Under the pieces are notes generated by a model, which searched no databases, was not told the DNA's origin, and worked only from the letters and a program-made list of their open reading frames with translations. A stretch of DNA of 64,000 nucleotides from the NCBI GenBank assembly GCA_950295325.1, contig OX485803.1, forward strand, positions 50,669,554-50,733,553. Direction: 5' to 3'. A program made the translations under genes and the position numbers. Source of the stretch: Polytrichum commune. Its lineage: Eukaryota > Streptophyta > Polytrichopsida > Polytrichales > Polytrichaceae. Each line of letters opens with the position of its first letter. The stretch's first letter is position 1. This document shows, piece by piece, positions 11,401 through 22,925 of this stretch.

Positions 11401-14400
11401 CATAACTACTTGAGAAGGCTGTCACTAGAACCACGTATTCCAATTTCTGGATTACTAATAGGATCAAAATTTATAGGATTTTACAAATCGAACGGTTGGA
11501 GGCAGAACAAACCAGGAGCTTGGAATGCCGCATAGCGAGAAGAGCTGCAATAAAGAATGTCTGACACAACCGACAAGTGTTCCTGTGTTATTATCATGGT
11601 ATTTCATTTTTTATTTTAAACACATCATCATCATCATCAATTCAACATCTTGAAATTTGGTGTAGATGGTATTATATTTCATCAAATATTACACAAGAAA
11701 ATCGCATACTGTTGTTTTCCTAAGCATATAGTAATTTCTGCATATTGCAATATTTTGTTCATTGAACTTCACTTATGATTAACACTATGAATGCAAACAA
11801 CGATATATACCTTGTCCCCAATCTCTGACACAAAGATAAGAGCGAACGCGGCACTAAAGCCAGACTTTGCAATTGCATCCATCAGGGCGGTAGGGCCCCC
11901 ATTGGCCAGAGTCACAGCAACTCCTACCAAAGTCCCAAGACCCACTAATGCGGCTACCCCTATTATGGCTCGTAGGCTCGCCTTTTCTTTCTCCTTCGGC
12001 CTGCAGCAAAAGGAAGCAACACAGCCTCAAAAAAACAAATCGAGCAACAAAATGACCTCCATACCCATCTTGCTGAGTCCTCCATACTACTATGTGCAGA
12101 ATGAGCAAAGTCTCACAAAGCCTGCATGACACAACAGAGAGCTATAAGAGCAACTCCTACGGTTGCTGTAAAATGATTCTCTCAATAATCGCCTTTCAAA
12201 GTTTTTTGGGCGAATGCAGTGTGCTTGTCCCATCCATAAAGTCCATATAGATCATGAATCTTCATTGGCCACCGATTATTGAGCGAGAGACAACCCTCTA
12301 AAGTCCTTGGTCACTTGATTCCAAGGGTTGTAGGGGTTTAGAGGATTGACTCTCTTTCAACGATCGGTGGGCAATAAAGACTTGGATAACATTTGGGCAT
12401 TAGTTGTCGTGAGTTTAACCAAAGTTTTGGTCGGGAGTTGGTTGTTTTGCGCACAAAACTTTCCATGTTCGTTAAGTTTTCGGTGCATGCTTGGAGTCGG
12501 TATAGAGGTTTAAATGAAGACCATTCTATATGAAATCCTTTGGGGGCCAAACTCATTTTAGCACCTCCTGGCATGCCAAAATGAGTTTGACCCTCAACAA
12601 ACCGATGTAGGAAGTCCTTCATTCAAACCTCCACACCAACTCCAAGCATGCACCAAATACTTACTGAACATGGAAAGTATTGTATGCAAATCAACCAACT
12701 CCCGACCAAAACTCCAGTTGAATTAACAGATAACTCTATTGTGCGTGGGAAGGGTATGCAATTTTGCTCCAAAATAACCTGGAAAGACGATTATTGAACA
12801 AATCATTTTACAGTGATGGTTAAGATGCACTAACAAACCACAAAACTGAACCCGCCTGTGCGTGCAACCATCAATAAATCATGATGTTTGTTGCAACCTA
12901 AACGAGTTGTAGTTTTTGTCACGACACCTAAACCTTTACCTTCTGCCAGTTGTAAATGTGTAGTACCTTAACCTTCACCATACATACAGTATATAGGACT
13001 GGTATATTAGCACCCCTCCCACTAAACTAATTGACCAATGTAAACTTGAAGGATATTCGAACCACAATTTCAGTACTGAGATCTAATATGGAGTGATGCT
13101 CGTCACTCAGTTCTAGGGCAGCCAGTACTAAATCAAATTCCCTGCAAGTAATCTTTCAACTTCCTAGTAGTGGAATAGGTGTGACCATCCATTCTCTCAA
13201 GTACAAAGACTATTTGGCAATATAAAATCAAAAAATTGCGCCTTGATCAAAAGTCAAAAGTTCTGTAGAGCTTGAACATTGTATAGTAAATTTAATGCAA
13301 GTAGATCATTGCGAAGACAAAATCCAACATGCATTGCAACTTACTGGTCAAGGGAGAAATCATCTTTCTTCTCAAAACCTGATCCTTGCTGGCGGCCACC
13401 ATCTGCATCATATGGGCCGACATTGGACGTTGCATTTACTCTTAATCTTGGAGCAATTGCATATTCAGCTGCACATTCCAAAAACAGTCACTTGCGTCAG
13501 ACCCCAGGAGCAATTATGGCAAAGGGTGGACAAATCAACTGCTCCAGGTAATTTTCACATATTAGAAAGAGGCCCCATGGAAATGGAGGAAAGAAAGATA
13601 TGGGAAAAAATTAATAACAATAGCAGGCTTCAAATGCACTCTGCCATGATGAGGTGATCCAAATTGCAGAAGAATGCGGGTGAAAAAATGAAGGTCAGGG
13701 CTAAAATGTCCAACACGCAAAGATTAGGGTAACAATCAGATACTTTGAGAACACAAGCGAGTTATGACCAGCATTCCTATGACCAGACAATCATATGACA
13801 AGACAAAGAGGATTGGATTAGAAGCACCAACCAGTAGTCCTCCACTCAGAAATCCCCTAGTTAACTTAAGTGATGCCTGCCAGAATCTGCAATCTCTCAA
13901 GTGATGCCTGCCAGAATCTGGTGATGGGAATGCAACCACTTTGGTTTCGATATTCTTGCTCTTAACCTTTCGTGTCTAGACAGCAAGCTCAATGCCTTAA
14001 AATCCAAGACGACAACCCATGTCATCATTGGCTTCTAGAACAAGAGAGAGTACTTACTATAATTTGCTCCTAGAAGATACCAAAAAGAGTAGGGGAGCTA
14101 AGATGCTTCTCCTTAGCATATTACAAGTGCCCCAAAATCTGCTATAAAGATGATAGCAATGCATCATGCATTGCGTGATGCTTCATATGATGTATCACGG
14201 TCACGGTCGCTTGAACAGATTCGAAGGCTTCTTTAGGTTTGTTAGCAGAATATGTCAAGCTCAACATATCTACCATACGTTTTGAGATTTTGGAACAGCG
14301 AGAGCGCATGAGTTGAAACATCACCAAGACACCATCCCACAAAATTTGACTTCACAGAATGCGTTCCTCCTCAAAAATCCTCGTGAAATGCATCATCAGC

Positions 14401-14675
14401 TGACAGCAATTGTGACCCACCTCCACCATACCCAGCTCAGAGAGAGACAGTCAAAAACAACAACAACAACAACAACAACATTACCCAGTGCACTTTCCTT
14501 GTGAGGAAGAAATCTCACCTCTTCTGGAAGCAGCTGGAATCCTTCTAAGCAATGAGGTTCCCAGGAAACGCATTGACGTCTGTCCCATCCTCCTTGTTGA
14601 GGAATCTCCACCACCAATTGCAGCAGCCGGAGGCTGCATGCCACTAAGGATGAGCTTGGGCCCAGCCATGGCCAT
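8494..14675 (-). CDS. CMT1: Chloroplast GDT1-family manganese transporter (CMT1-like)
   Basis: This UPF0016/GDT1 cation transporter moves Mn2+ (possibly Ca2+) across the chloroplast envelope and so supplies the water-splitting complex. Ten exons in minus-strand order: 14,675-14,519; 13,468-13,345; 12,000-11,811; 11,560-11,513; 11,172-11,076; 10,806-10,646; 10,347-10,291; 9,748-9,698; 9,039-8,935; 8,559-8,494. All phases close, giving 351 aa. The N-terminus (MAMAGPKLIL..., Ser/Arg-rich) is a transit peptide. Both family motifs are present: EIGDKT at 153-158 and EWGDRS at 279-284. About seven hydrophobic segments follow residue 105. The C-terminus (GGVLFLVFAAATLLGVF) and 'RSMLATVALGAAQ' resemble CMT1 more than the thylakoid paralogue PAM71. 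An in-frame GTG lies at 14,693, but the first ATG is at 14,675. There is no sign of damage. Confidence 0.92.
9325..9347. repeat. Poly-C/poly-G tract
   Basis: This is a run of almost uninterrupted C on the plus strand within an intron of the CMT1-like gene. It is a microsatellite, and its exact length is prone to sequencing error. Confidence 0.8.
9355..9500 (-). mobile_element. Family F element, partial, in a CMT1 intron
   Basis: It shares 'actagtgagcct(a)aaatg', 'gagcaaatagtccaatct' and 'gtccattcttagatccacacct' with the minus-strand copies at 61,495-61,800 and 63,365-63,690. Only one end of the ~330 bp element remains. Confidence 0.65.
9890..10170 (+). mobile_element. Family B element in a CMT1 intron
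   Basis: This non-coding element contains 'ccacgctaatt'-like ends and the internal 'gaagacttagggaaagacc...gtcttgg' found also at 22,500-22,925. It lies between the exons at 9,698-9,748 and 10,291-10,347. Confidence 0.6.
12399..12740. mobile_element. Family A foldback element in CMT1 intron 2
   Basis: The two halves are near-complete inverted copies. The left arm reads 'gtcgggagttggttgttttg' then 'ggtgcatgcttgga'. The right arm reads 'tccaagcatgcacc' then 'caaccaactcccgac'. The centre is 'ggcatgcc'. The right end is 'ggataactct'-like. No coding capacity is present. It is one of six copies in the window, all in introns. Confidence 0.85.
13868..13925. repeat. Short tandem duplication
   Basis: The motif 'agtgatgcctgccagaatct' occurs twice about 33 bp apart in the first intron of the CMT1-like gene. 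On the minus strand it duplicates an acceptor-like 'tctggcag'. No exon was assigned here because the flanking exons already join in phase. Confidence 0.7.
14458..14480. repeat. (CAA)n microsatellite
   Basis: Seven CAA units, just inside intron 1 of the CMT1-like gene. Confidence 0.9.
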
Positions 14676-14697
14676 GGCTATGGCTGCACACACAACC

Positions 14698-15205
14698 CAC
14701 CTGCACCGGTGATCAAAATTGCCACCAACTTCCTTGCTCCCTCAAATTACTCACAGAAAAGAATCAACAATGATGTGACCATAGGCTACTGGATGCCCAA
14801 TGCAAAACCTTATGATGAAAATGGCCAGCTTAGTAAAAGAAGAAATGCCGCATGCAACCTATCCCACACACATGCTTATCCACCTGCACCGGTGCTCAAA
14901 ATTACCGCCAACCAACTTCCTTACTCCCTCAAATTTACTCACAAAAAGAATCACCGATGGTGTGACCATAGACAACTGGATGCCCAATGCAGAACTATAC
15001 GATGAAATGGGCCGACTTAGTAAGAGGAGAAAAGCCCAATGCAATCTAAGTCACTCTGCACGCATACATACTTATCCACCTGCAACAGTACTTACACCAC
15101 CACTCACTAAAGTGCTCAAACTTGCAAGGACAGAAAAACAGAATGCGCGCACAAAATGGGCAAACGAAGTGCGGGATGGAAAGAGCACCCAATGCAATCC
15201 AACTT
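14698..15205. repeat. Tandem ~185-bp repeats in the CMT1 promoter/5' leader
   Basis: Units start at about 14,698, 14,881 and 15,077, each opening with 'cacctgcaccggtg' or a variant. They run through 'actggatgcccaatgca' and '(c/t)ttagtaa(a/g)ag(a/g)ag'. The third unit is partial and diverged. The first starts 23 bp upstream of the CMT1 start codon, so these repeats occupy the leader or promoter of that gene. Confidence 0.85.
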
Positions 15206-15427
15206 GAGTTATGTCTGTGTGCGTATGAGTTGTCTTGCCTGCACTTGAAGAGGAGAGTGTGAGGTAAGTTAATACTTATTAGTTGGAGCTTCAACAAGTT
15301 CCATAAGTTGTTGTCATTCGCACAGAAAAGGTTTGACCTGTGCACTAGTGACAGAGAGGCATGTGGCATGGACCTTATCGAGTGGGCTTCATTCGGCATC
15401 CTTTTAGGTAGTACTAGGTGCCCTTTA

Positions 15428-15776
15428 CGAAGGCCCAGTACACATGGGTTCCTGAGTCCCGAGTCCCAACTTTTGAGCCTCAAGACATCATTAAAATATG
15501 GTTTATATTCATTAAAGTTGAATCTTGATTATTTTACACATAAATATTCACAAGACTTGTGTTGAGAGTTGGGTGTAGTCTTTTGCTCAATACAAACCCC
15601 GAGCCTCACCTTCAAAAAGTGTTGTCATGTAGGCGTCCGTATGTCATACTTGGGACTTAGGACTTGGGACCCGTGTGAAGTGATAAGTCCCAACCTTCAT
15701 GCTCTTAATGGCTAAGATTGCACAAATTGACCTCAAGTGACTACAGACTTCAGACCCGTGCGAACCGGTCCTAAGC
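15428..15776 (+). mobile_element. MITE with ~25-bp terminal inverted repeats, copy 2
   Basis: This is the second copy of the element at 1,618-1,975. The ends are 'AGGCCCAGTACACATGGGTT' and 'CCCGTGCGAACCGGTCCT'. It has the same internal order and similar length, with numerous substitutions, so the insertion is old. Confidence 0.75.
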
Positions 15777-16626
15777 CTAATCACAATGGAAAGTGATTTT
15801 CATTGTTGGCCCTCTCAATTTCATACAACAACGTTTCCATACGTCACTTTTTTGATGTCCTTGAATGAATGTGTCCATCTTATGATGAATTAGTGGATGA
15901 ACTTGTTTGGCACAAATGGTGATTTCACAATTTAGAAAGCTTATCATAACGGTATTTAAATACATTAGCTCATTTTTGTGGGCCTGGTTGTCTTCTAAAA
16001 GTTTGTCCCAAATCAACCTGGGTGTATGCTCCCCCACTTCTAATGCAAAAGTTGAATTTGAGACTTAGAAGCAAGGAACACCAATTAGGATGGCCTAGCT
16101 GTCCTTGCCCTTTATTTGGTGGAGAGAGAACTCCACTGAGGAGCTAAGTGATGGTCACAAATTTGAGATGCAAAAAATTTGTGGACGTACAAATGGGGTA
16201 CAAATTGGACAATACTTATTTGAATGCAACAATTTGGTAGTAGCTTATCCTTGTCTTCCACATATAATATGATTTATATAGTACTAACTCATCATAACTA
16301 TATATGCTTAAGAAACTTTGGGAAATGCAATTGTGTGGGACACATCTTAGGAAAAGGTTTACCTTTCAAGCTTTCAAGAACTAAGTAATGTGAAATTAGA
16401 TATTAAACAACTTACTAAATTTGGGATGCAATCCAACTCAAACTTAAGTTCTGTGTGGCAAAGGAAATTCAACATCCATTTGAGCAATGGGGCAGTTCAA
16501 AAATTGTGACTGAGTTACAAAAGCCATGTTCTTCTCAAGTTTAAGAATTGACCTTCCAATAAATCATGTGATAACATGTTTGCTTCATGTACTCTAAGTA
16601 CACATGAGCTCCTAGCTAACACAGAT
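15777..16626. other. Gene-free stretch
   Basis: No gene, RNA gene or clear repeat was recognised. The sequence is AT-rich with scattered stops in all frames. Confidence 0.4.
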
Positions 16627-16841
16627 CTACACTAAATACGATATTTAGTGTCACTTACTATTTGGAATTACACAACACTATAATTGTTTATTGTACACCT
16701 CATCTTTTACCAACAAAGGTCAAGTTGGTTGTTTGGACATTATAGAGCATTAACAGCTTTACTTGGTATTAAATTAATAGTAAATATTAGGAATGTGTAA
16801 CTCCAAATAGTAAGTGACACTCAATATCACATTTAGTGCAG
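16627..16841. mobile_element. Family C MITE (CTACACTAAAT ends)
   Basis: An element of about 215 bp that starts CTACACTAAATACGATATTT and ends in the imperfect complement ATTTAGTGCAG. Subterminal arms 'agtgtcacttactatttgga' and 'tccaaatagtaagtgacact' extend the inverted repeat to over 40 bp. It is closely related to 26,570-26,789. Confidence 0.85.
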
Positions 16842-16898
16842 TTTTTGTTGCACTTCAATACTACCACAGGCAAGATCTAGAATGGGGAGATCTGACCA

Positions 16899-17169
16899 CT
16901 ACACTAAATATTGTATTTAGTGTCATATGAAATTTCTGTCACTGGTAACTTCTCTAATGACACTTGTTGGGAATAGTTTACAAGTACTGTCGATGAAGAT
17001 TCGGTTAGTAAGTGACAGTAGTGGCAACATTGTAATCTATATTACCCAAATTCTGTTACAAGATATGACAAATAATGTTAGGTTATAATGATGATTACAT
17101 GGGCAGTTTACAATTAGTATTGAGCAAGGCAAATGAAATTGGTGACACTAAATACAATATTTAGTGTAG
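16899..17169. mobile_element. Family C MITE, second copy, 57 bp from the first
   Basis: It begins CTACACTAAATATTGTATTT and ends 'AATACAATATTTAGTGTAG', a near-perfect terminal inverted repeat of about 20 bp. The centre differs from the 16,627 copy and contains 'gttaggttataatgatgatta', which is shared (inverted) with 22,200-22,490. Confidence 0.8.
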
Positions 17170-17856
17170 TTCCAGATGGGCAGGAAGAATGAGTACTGGA
17201 AGAATGACAAAGACAAACCAATTTCTCCACTCCACATCACATACACACTTATAATTTATGTTTACCTCAATATCGATATATGTTTATGTGGCAATTCTGC
17301 GTCATTTAACATCAATCCCACTTGACTTCATCAGACATGAATGTCACAGTGCACCTTCTGACATGTAGATATCATTTCTAATGAACCCCAAAAACAGTAC
17401 AAAATCCTTCATATGTGTAGAAGAGTTCCTACATTTGGGCCTCTTCTACCCACTATCTCAATTCAACAAAAGAAAAAGGAGTTCGAAATCTACATGCTAG
17501 CGTAGACAAAAATGGTCTCAATCCAGTTTTAGAGGCACCTTGGGCCCTCCTGGTTCCTGAAACATTGTGTATACTCCACCTTCCAATACTCATTATGATT
17601 AAGAAGACGACGCAGTTCCTCCAAAACCACATCTACCACAATCTCTGCATAATGTACACTCCATAGAAACATATCTTCACCCACAGATTCTCATCCCTGA
17701 CTTGTTGGTCCATTCAACAAATTCGCTGTTGGATGTTGGTGTTGGTGCCATACTGATGAACTGCAAATTGCCTCACCAAAATCCCTCCAAAATTTCTCCA
17801 ATGTGGTTCAAGTTCTGCAGAGAAAAGCTGAATTTTTCGTACTCATTGAACCCTAC
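17170..17856. other. Intergenic, 3' flank of the 513-codon gene
   Basis: No coding signal recognised. It should include the 3' untranslated region of the minus-strand gene ending at 17,857. Confidence 0.4.
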
Positions 17857-19398
17857 TTACCCAAGAGCAAGTCTTTGAAGAGCGATTTTTCGTGCTCGAA
17901 GCACCTGCTTCTTGATGCTTGGGGACAGGGTAGGGTCTTCCAAATAAGCATCGTACGCCTGCAACCGCTCCTCCTGAGCTGCCCTTGCAGAAGCACTCAA
18001 ATTATTACCCAAACCCGCGATCATTCCTGATGTTGATTTTGACTTTGTTGACATTATCATTGGACTTGACTCCGCTGTGTGCTCTTCTCCTCCCTCATAG
18101 TAATACGATCCAACTGTGACATAAGATTTTGGAGACCGTGGTTCACTCTCGGACCTTGATTCGGGGTAAACTCGACTCGAAGGAAGTGAGAAGCTGGACG
18201 CACACGACTCGCTGCCACTTGAAGCTTTTTGATCCAGGCTGTGGAGTGTGGAAGTATTATCTTTCGTGTCAATTGCCATGGAAGAAGAAGAAGCTGTGTC
18301 ACTCAGGGTTCGACTGTGGCCTTTTGGTTGTGAGCATTCATTGCTCCCAACAGACTGCTGAGACTCCATGTCGTCAATATGGTGCTTCTCCACTGCATTT
18401 TCTAATCTCTTAACCAAAGTCGCTTTAGCAATATCTAAAACATCTTCAGGCTCCTGGGAAGATTCAGTGTCCTCCTTGCTGAAATCATGAACTTCATCAA
18501 CACTTTCCAGTTCCTTATTGCCAACAGAATTCGTTACCTCCACAAGGTCTCGACTCTCCGATACACTTTCGTGAAGAGAAGTAGTACCACGAGTATGCTC
18601 AACATGCTCTGCCTTCAGGTTACAAAATTCTGGAACGTCACACTCCTCAAAAGATTCCACAAATTCTTCTTTCTGCTCAGCAATCAACCCGTTACCAGAT
18701 TCTGAAACTACAAATTCCTGGGAGGGCTCAACATACCTATGATTCTCTTTTCGAGAACCATCTGCTGTGTGAGCTTTTGTGACACTACTGCCAGAAGATT
18801 CATGTGGGGATGATTCTTCAAGCACTGATCCACTCTCAGACACGCTCTGTTGAGGAGCACAAACAATATGCTCAACCTCAAGAGATTGATGCTCGTCTTC
18901 CTTCTTTTCCACAGATGATTGTGGGCTAATTACGACGTGATCCATTTTCTCAAACTTCACCTTGACATTACCCCTGCTTGAGTTCAAGTGGCTTGTAGAG
19001 TCTAAAACACTGACCATGCAAGAGTTGCCATTCTCGTTCTCATCTTCGCCATGCTTCTTTGAGTGAACTTCGAGATGTATCACACTGTCCAATGTGATCC
19101 TGGTTACCTCATCTTTGGCTGGCACTCGCAGAACCTCAGTTGCTTCTGCTACGTTGGAATTCTGGTTCACCTTCACATGAATATCTTTCAAGGTTGTGCC
19201 ATTCACATTCATCTCCATCTCTGTGTCTTTACTGGCATGATTGTGGTCATCTGTTGATCGCCTACCACTAAAAGGCTTGAAGGAGAGGACGATGGCTGCT
19301 CCTGCCAAGACACTTGCAAGAGGGAGATTCTTGCCTTTTCCTTGTGTTGTGTAGGCTGCCACTATTGCACACACCACGGCACCAATCCAATGGGCCAT
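17857..19398 (-). CDS. Unrecognised membrane-anchored acidic protein, 513 aa
   Basis: This is one uninterrupted 513-codon frame, far longer than any chance frame in the window. Residues 1-45 contain two short hydrophobic stretches (WIGAVVCAIVAAY and LPLASVLAGAAIVLSF) separated by a basic loop, suggesting an N-terminal membrane anchor or hairpin. Residues 46-440 are hydrophilic and rich in Glu, Ser, His and Val, and are likely disordered. The last ~45 residues are compact and charged (QEERLQAYDAYLEDPTLSPS, then a KKQVLRARKIALQRL helix), the only part that looks like a folded domain. The ATG at 19,398 is the first in frame. I do not recognise the family. An endomembrane or organelle-surface scaffold is possible, but that is only inference. 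The 5' leader probably extends upstream past 19,700. Confidence 0.8.
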   Translation of the reverse strand: MAHWIGAVVCAIVAAYTTQGKGKNLPLASVLAGAAIVLSFKPFSGRRSTDDHNHASKDTEMEMNVNGTTLKDIHVKVNQNSNVAEATEVLRVPAKDEVTRITLDSVIHLEVHSKKHGEDENENGNSCMVSVLDSTSHLNSSRGNVKVKFEKMDHVVISPQSSVEKKEDEHQSLEVEHIVCAPQQSVSESGSVLEESSPHESSGSSVTKAHTADGSRKENHRYVEPSQEFVVSESGNGLIAEQKEEFVESFEECDVPEFCNLKAEHVEHTRGTTSLHESVSESRDLVEVTNSVGNKELESVDEVHDFSKEDTESSQEPEDVLDIAKATLVKRLENAVEKHHIDDMESQQSVGSNECSQPKGHSRTLSDTASSSSMAIDTKDNTSTLHSLDQKASSGSESCASSFSLPSSRVYPESRSESEPRSPKSYVTVGSYYYEGGEEHTAESSPMIMSTKSKSTSGMIAGLGNNLSASARAAQEERLQAYDAYLEDPTLSPSIKKQVLRARKIALQRLALG

Positions 19399-20261
19399 AG
19401 GAGGAAACTCCTCACCCTCAATTTCCTATGTAGTCCAAAATGGAGCTCAAATAGTGAACTATTCGGAGACACAAAATTGTCTGCAAGTGTAAATAGATTA
19501 TGTCTATCAAAATTGATACCTAAACATATGTGCAGAAACCCTACCGGATGCAAACTACCCCGGTGTCAAACCTTCATGTGGACATCTATCTGTTGTGTGC
19601 TGTACACAACATTCTGCACTCTCTTGAAAAAATGTGAACAAGTTCACACATTTCAGAGTCATATGCTTCTGAAGGTATTTACATGCATGAAGTGATTCCT
19701 TGAGGAGGAACTCAAGGACCAGGTGTCACATCCTTACTGTTGGAACTGGCCTCACAATCTGAATATTTCCAGTGCAGGAAGTTTTGCACCCATCACAAGC
19801 TCAGCCATCTGAACCAAGCATATCCTTCAATATGTCTTAATTCATTTGCAACGACAGTCTCCATTGGATAAGTAAACTACAGGTGAACCTTGCTCCATCA
19901 TTTTGGTACCATTAAACATCCGTTGTGTTCTCGGTGGAGATTCATTAACAACCTGCTGAGGACAAAAATCACTTAATTCAGCCACATTAACAAGTTTCCT
20001 GTTGGAAAGCACATTCAAAAAAAAATACTCATTTAGGAAAAATCTCAGAATACTACTTTGGTATCATCACTCTGGAACTCGGTAAAGGCAATACTTGGAG
20101 TATTCTTCAAACATAACCTAATGCATAAGGAGAAAGTTGTTGGCCATGGTATGCCTACCGACAAGGAAGTTGCTCCAATCAGTAATATAGCGAATTCAAC
20201 TCTCGACGTCTTATTGTTTCACCCCTGCAGAGCAACACATATCAGATAAGTGGGTCTTAAA
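19399..20261. other. Upstream region of the 513-codon gene
   Basis: No other gene recognised. This probably contains leader exons and an intron of the minus-strand gene, but I could not fix splice sites. Confidence 0.35.
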
Positions 20262-20600
20262 CAGACACATTTCTCTCTGGACCCACTTCTCATAGGACAT
20301 GAAACACACAATTAGTGTGAGATGATTAGCAAATCCAAATTGTGTCTGTAGCCACTTTCCTCATAATTTTCAGAGCTCGTATGCATATCCTGTTCACTGT
20401 CAAAGTGAAGATTCTCTTTCTCATTAACTGATCATATAGGTCCCCCTGATTATTTTGATTATTGATTCTAGAATGGTTAGCATATTTTGAGCACGTAATT
20501 CAATATCTTTTTCAATACATGTCTTTGTGGTGTCTGTTCTTATTAGATTCACACCCACCCATACACCAAATAGACACATCTACCTTACGGCATAAGGAAT
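20262..20600 (-). mobile_element. Family F element
   Basis: A minus-orientation copy of a ~330 bp non-coding repeat: 'acccacttctcataggacatgaaacacacaattagtg' through 'gtgaagattctc' to 'tgttcttattagattcacaccca'. It is nearly full length relative to the copies at 46,305 and 50,255. Confidence 0.8.
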
Positions 20601-22199
20601 ATACCCAACTGCTTGTCCAGTAAAGAGTTTCTTTTTTCAAAAAGTGTCCATTCCAATTGAATTCCACTGTGCAAATGCACCACATCATCAGCAGGGAGCT
20701 TACCAAATGCTTTGAGGTTCATTTGAGACTTTGGAAGAGAGCGCGACCAAGCGACCAATCAATCCCCTGCAACGAAAATACAAAATGACATCAGAACAGA
20801 AAAGAAAGTAGCATGTTCATTTATGCAACTAACAAGTACCCTGCTAGAATCATAGCCAGAGCACAGAAACCGCTGACCTAAGATAATGACACACACTTCC
20901 AACATCAATAATATAGCTGCGGGTGGGCAGTTTCAGAGTTCCAAGCAGAGATTGACAGCCCAGATGAAGCTTGCAAAAAACTTTCTGTACTGAATTTTTT
21001 TAAGGGGGTTTAGCGGATAATTACAAACTCCGCTCTCCAAAGCTTTGACAACAGAAATAGACCCACGTCTTCACGAGGCCACTATAGTTGGGAAAATACT
21101 CCAAGATTGGGGCATAGCGGTTGGGGAAATGTAATTCTTGGTTGTGTTTCAAGCAACTATTGCTACCCTTAGACTGCAAAACATATAGCATGCTTAACCT
21201 TCAACATATGTTCTACAGAGAACTGATTTGCCTAACCCTTCTCTGTTAGAAAGTGGAGAAACTGTCCACGACTTAGTGTCGAGATTTTTCTAACACCGAA
21301 TAAGTTCGTCAGAAATAGAGTACCGGAATCTAAATATCCACAACATCTAGTAAATTCTCCGCAAACCAGATTGAAAGCAAGCATGAGTGCAGTTCATAGC
21401 GAGAACCCATTTTGCCATCCCTCTCATACAGTGACATAAACTCTTACTGAAGAGGAACTAAGTTCGGTGCAACCAAAACCCCCCAACAAAGTGTAAATTC
21501 ACACCTTCCCTTGAATTGCGTACTACGAGTGTATAAGCAAGTCAGCCCACCCCATAAAAAAAAACAATAAACACAAAGTTTGTAACCTGCACAGGCAGAT
21601 GGCAAAGTGGGAGAGGAAGTTGTGCACATCTGAGGCTAAGTTGGGAAGTTAAACCCCGGCAGCAAGGATCCCACGAGAAGTGAAGCTAGGCGGGAGATCG
21701 TAATTTGTTTGAAGGCTTGTTGAATCGGCCCTACTACTAAGAATAGACGGCAGTTTGGAGTTCGGATGATCTTCAACTGAAAGCTTACTTTGACAGCTTG
21801 ACAGATGAGGTGAGGTGAGGTGAGGTGAGATGGGTTTTGTGATGGGTTTGTGAGATTGTGATCGGCTGCGGTGGGAACTTAAGCTTATGAGCTGAGTGGA
21901 GAATGATGCGTGAGCCTACGAGAAGAGAGGTTCCATGTCACTTCTTGCCACTCCCGCCATGTTTTGGCCAACGAAGTTGGCTGGTCACGGGGCTTTGACG
22001 GGAGTGACGGGCGATGACGGGCGTTCTGACAGGCCAGGCTGATTCTGGTGCTGGATTAGATTAGGAGTCCCTGGCCTAGCTTACTCTGCACTTTACCCCA
22101 CTGTCCTTACTTTTTACCTTAACGCGGCAACTAAGTTACGCTAAATATTCTATTTGTCTTGCACAATATACTAATGCTAAACCACCCGTGTCATGTCAC
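20601..22199. other. Gene-free stretch; possible promoter of the 513-codon gene
   Basis: No coding frame is supported. A GAGGT-type pentamer repeat (about five units) lies at 21,804-21,830. On the minus strand it is an ACCTC-rich tract that could be part of a distal promoter for the gene starting at 19,398. Confidence 0.35.
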
Positions 22200-22490
22200 C
22201 GACACTAAATGTAAACCTAACATTATTTCTCATTCTTTGTAAATAAATTTGGGCATTATAGATTTGCAATGTAATCATTATTGTCACTTACTAAGCGATT
22301 TTTCATCCAAATTCCAATTATTTATGACAATATTTCATCACACAACTGTGAGGATGCAAAACATACCAAAAGTGGATGAACTAAAGTAAATTGGGATGAC
22401 AATATCTGCATTATTAATAAGAAGTGTCATTAAAAGCCCTACCACGTTGACATAAAATGCCATATGACATTAAATACACTATTTTAGTGT
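22200..22490. mobile_element. Family C-like MITE, diverged
   Basis: It begins 'GACACTAAATGTAAACC' and ends 'CATTAAATACACTATTTTAGTGT'. The internal 'taacattatttctcattc' and 'gtgaca/gtcatt' blocks match the inverse of 16,899-17,169. Confidence 0.6.
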
Positions 22491-22499
22491 AACAATAAA

Positions 22500-22925
22500 T
22501 AGTCCCTTTGTGATGGACCACAATAACTTTTTAGAGCCCACGCTAATTCTCATAATGAGAATAGTGTGGGCCATAATGTTATTCAACCCACGCTAAATTT
22601 AAGTAGAAAATTAGCGGGGGTTAAATTATATTTTCTAGGAAATGAATATATGTGATTCTTTCATTTTGTGCTACTTTTGTCCTATAACGATTACTCAATG
22701 TGTTGGTCGGAAATCCCCATGAAGACTTAGGGTAAGACCATGGTCTTGGACCCACATTAAGTAATAGTTATAGGACAAAAGTAGCATAAAATGAAAGATT
22801 GGTTTTCTAGAGAAAAAATATTTTGACCCCCGCTAATTTCCTACTATCCACCTTGACCATAAGATTAGTGTGCCCCACGCTAATTTTTCACCCACATTAA
22901 TAGGATTATTTACTGTGAGATGTGG
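22500..22925. mobile_element. Family B foldback element
   Basis: It contains a long inverted repeat. The left arm, from 'ttagcgggggttaaa' through 'tttcattttgtgctactttt' to 'gtcctataac', is mirrored by the right arm from 'gttataggac' and 'aaaagtagcataaaatgaaa' to 'tttgacccccgctaa'. The loop includes 'gaagacttagggtaagacc'. Related copies lie at 9,890-10,170, 27,490-27,690 and 34,585-34,870. It has no coding capacity. Confidence 0.8.

Noticed and set aside
14676-14693. Upstream start for the CMT1-like protein at 14,693
   Set aside because: That codon is GTG. The first in-frame ATG is at 14,675 and leaves a normal transit peptide.
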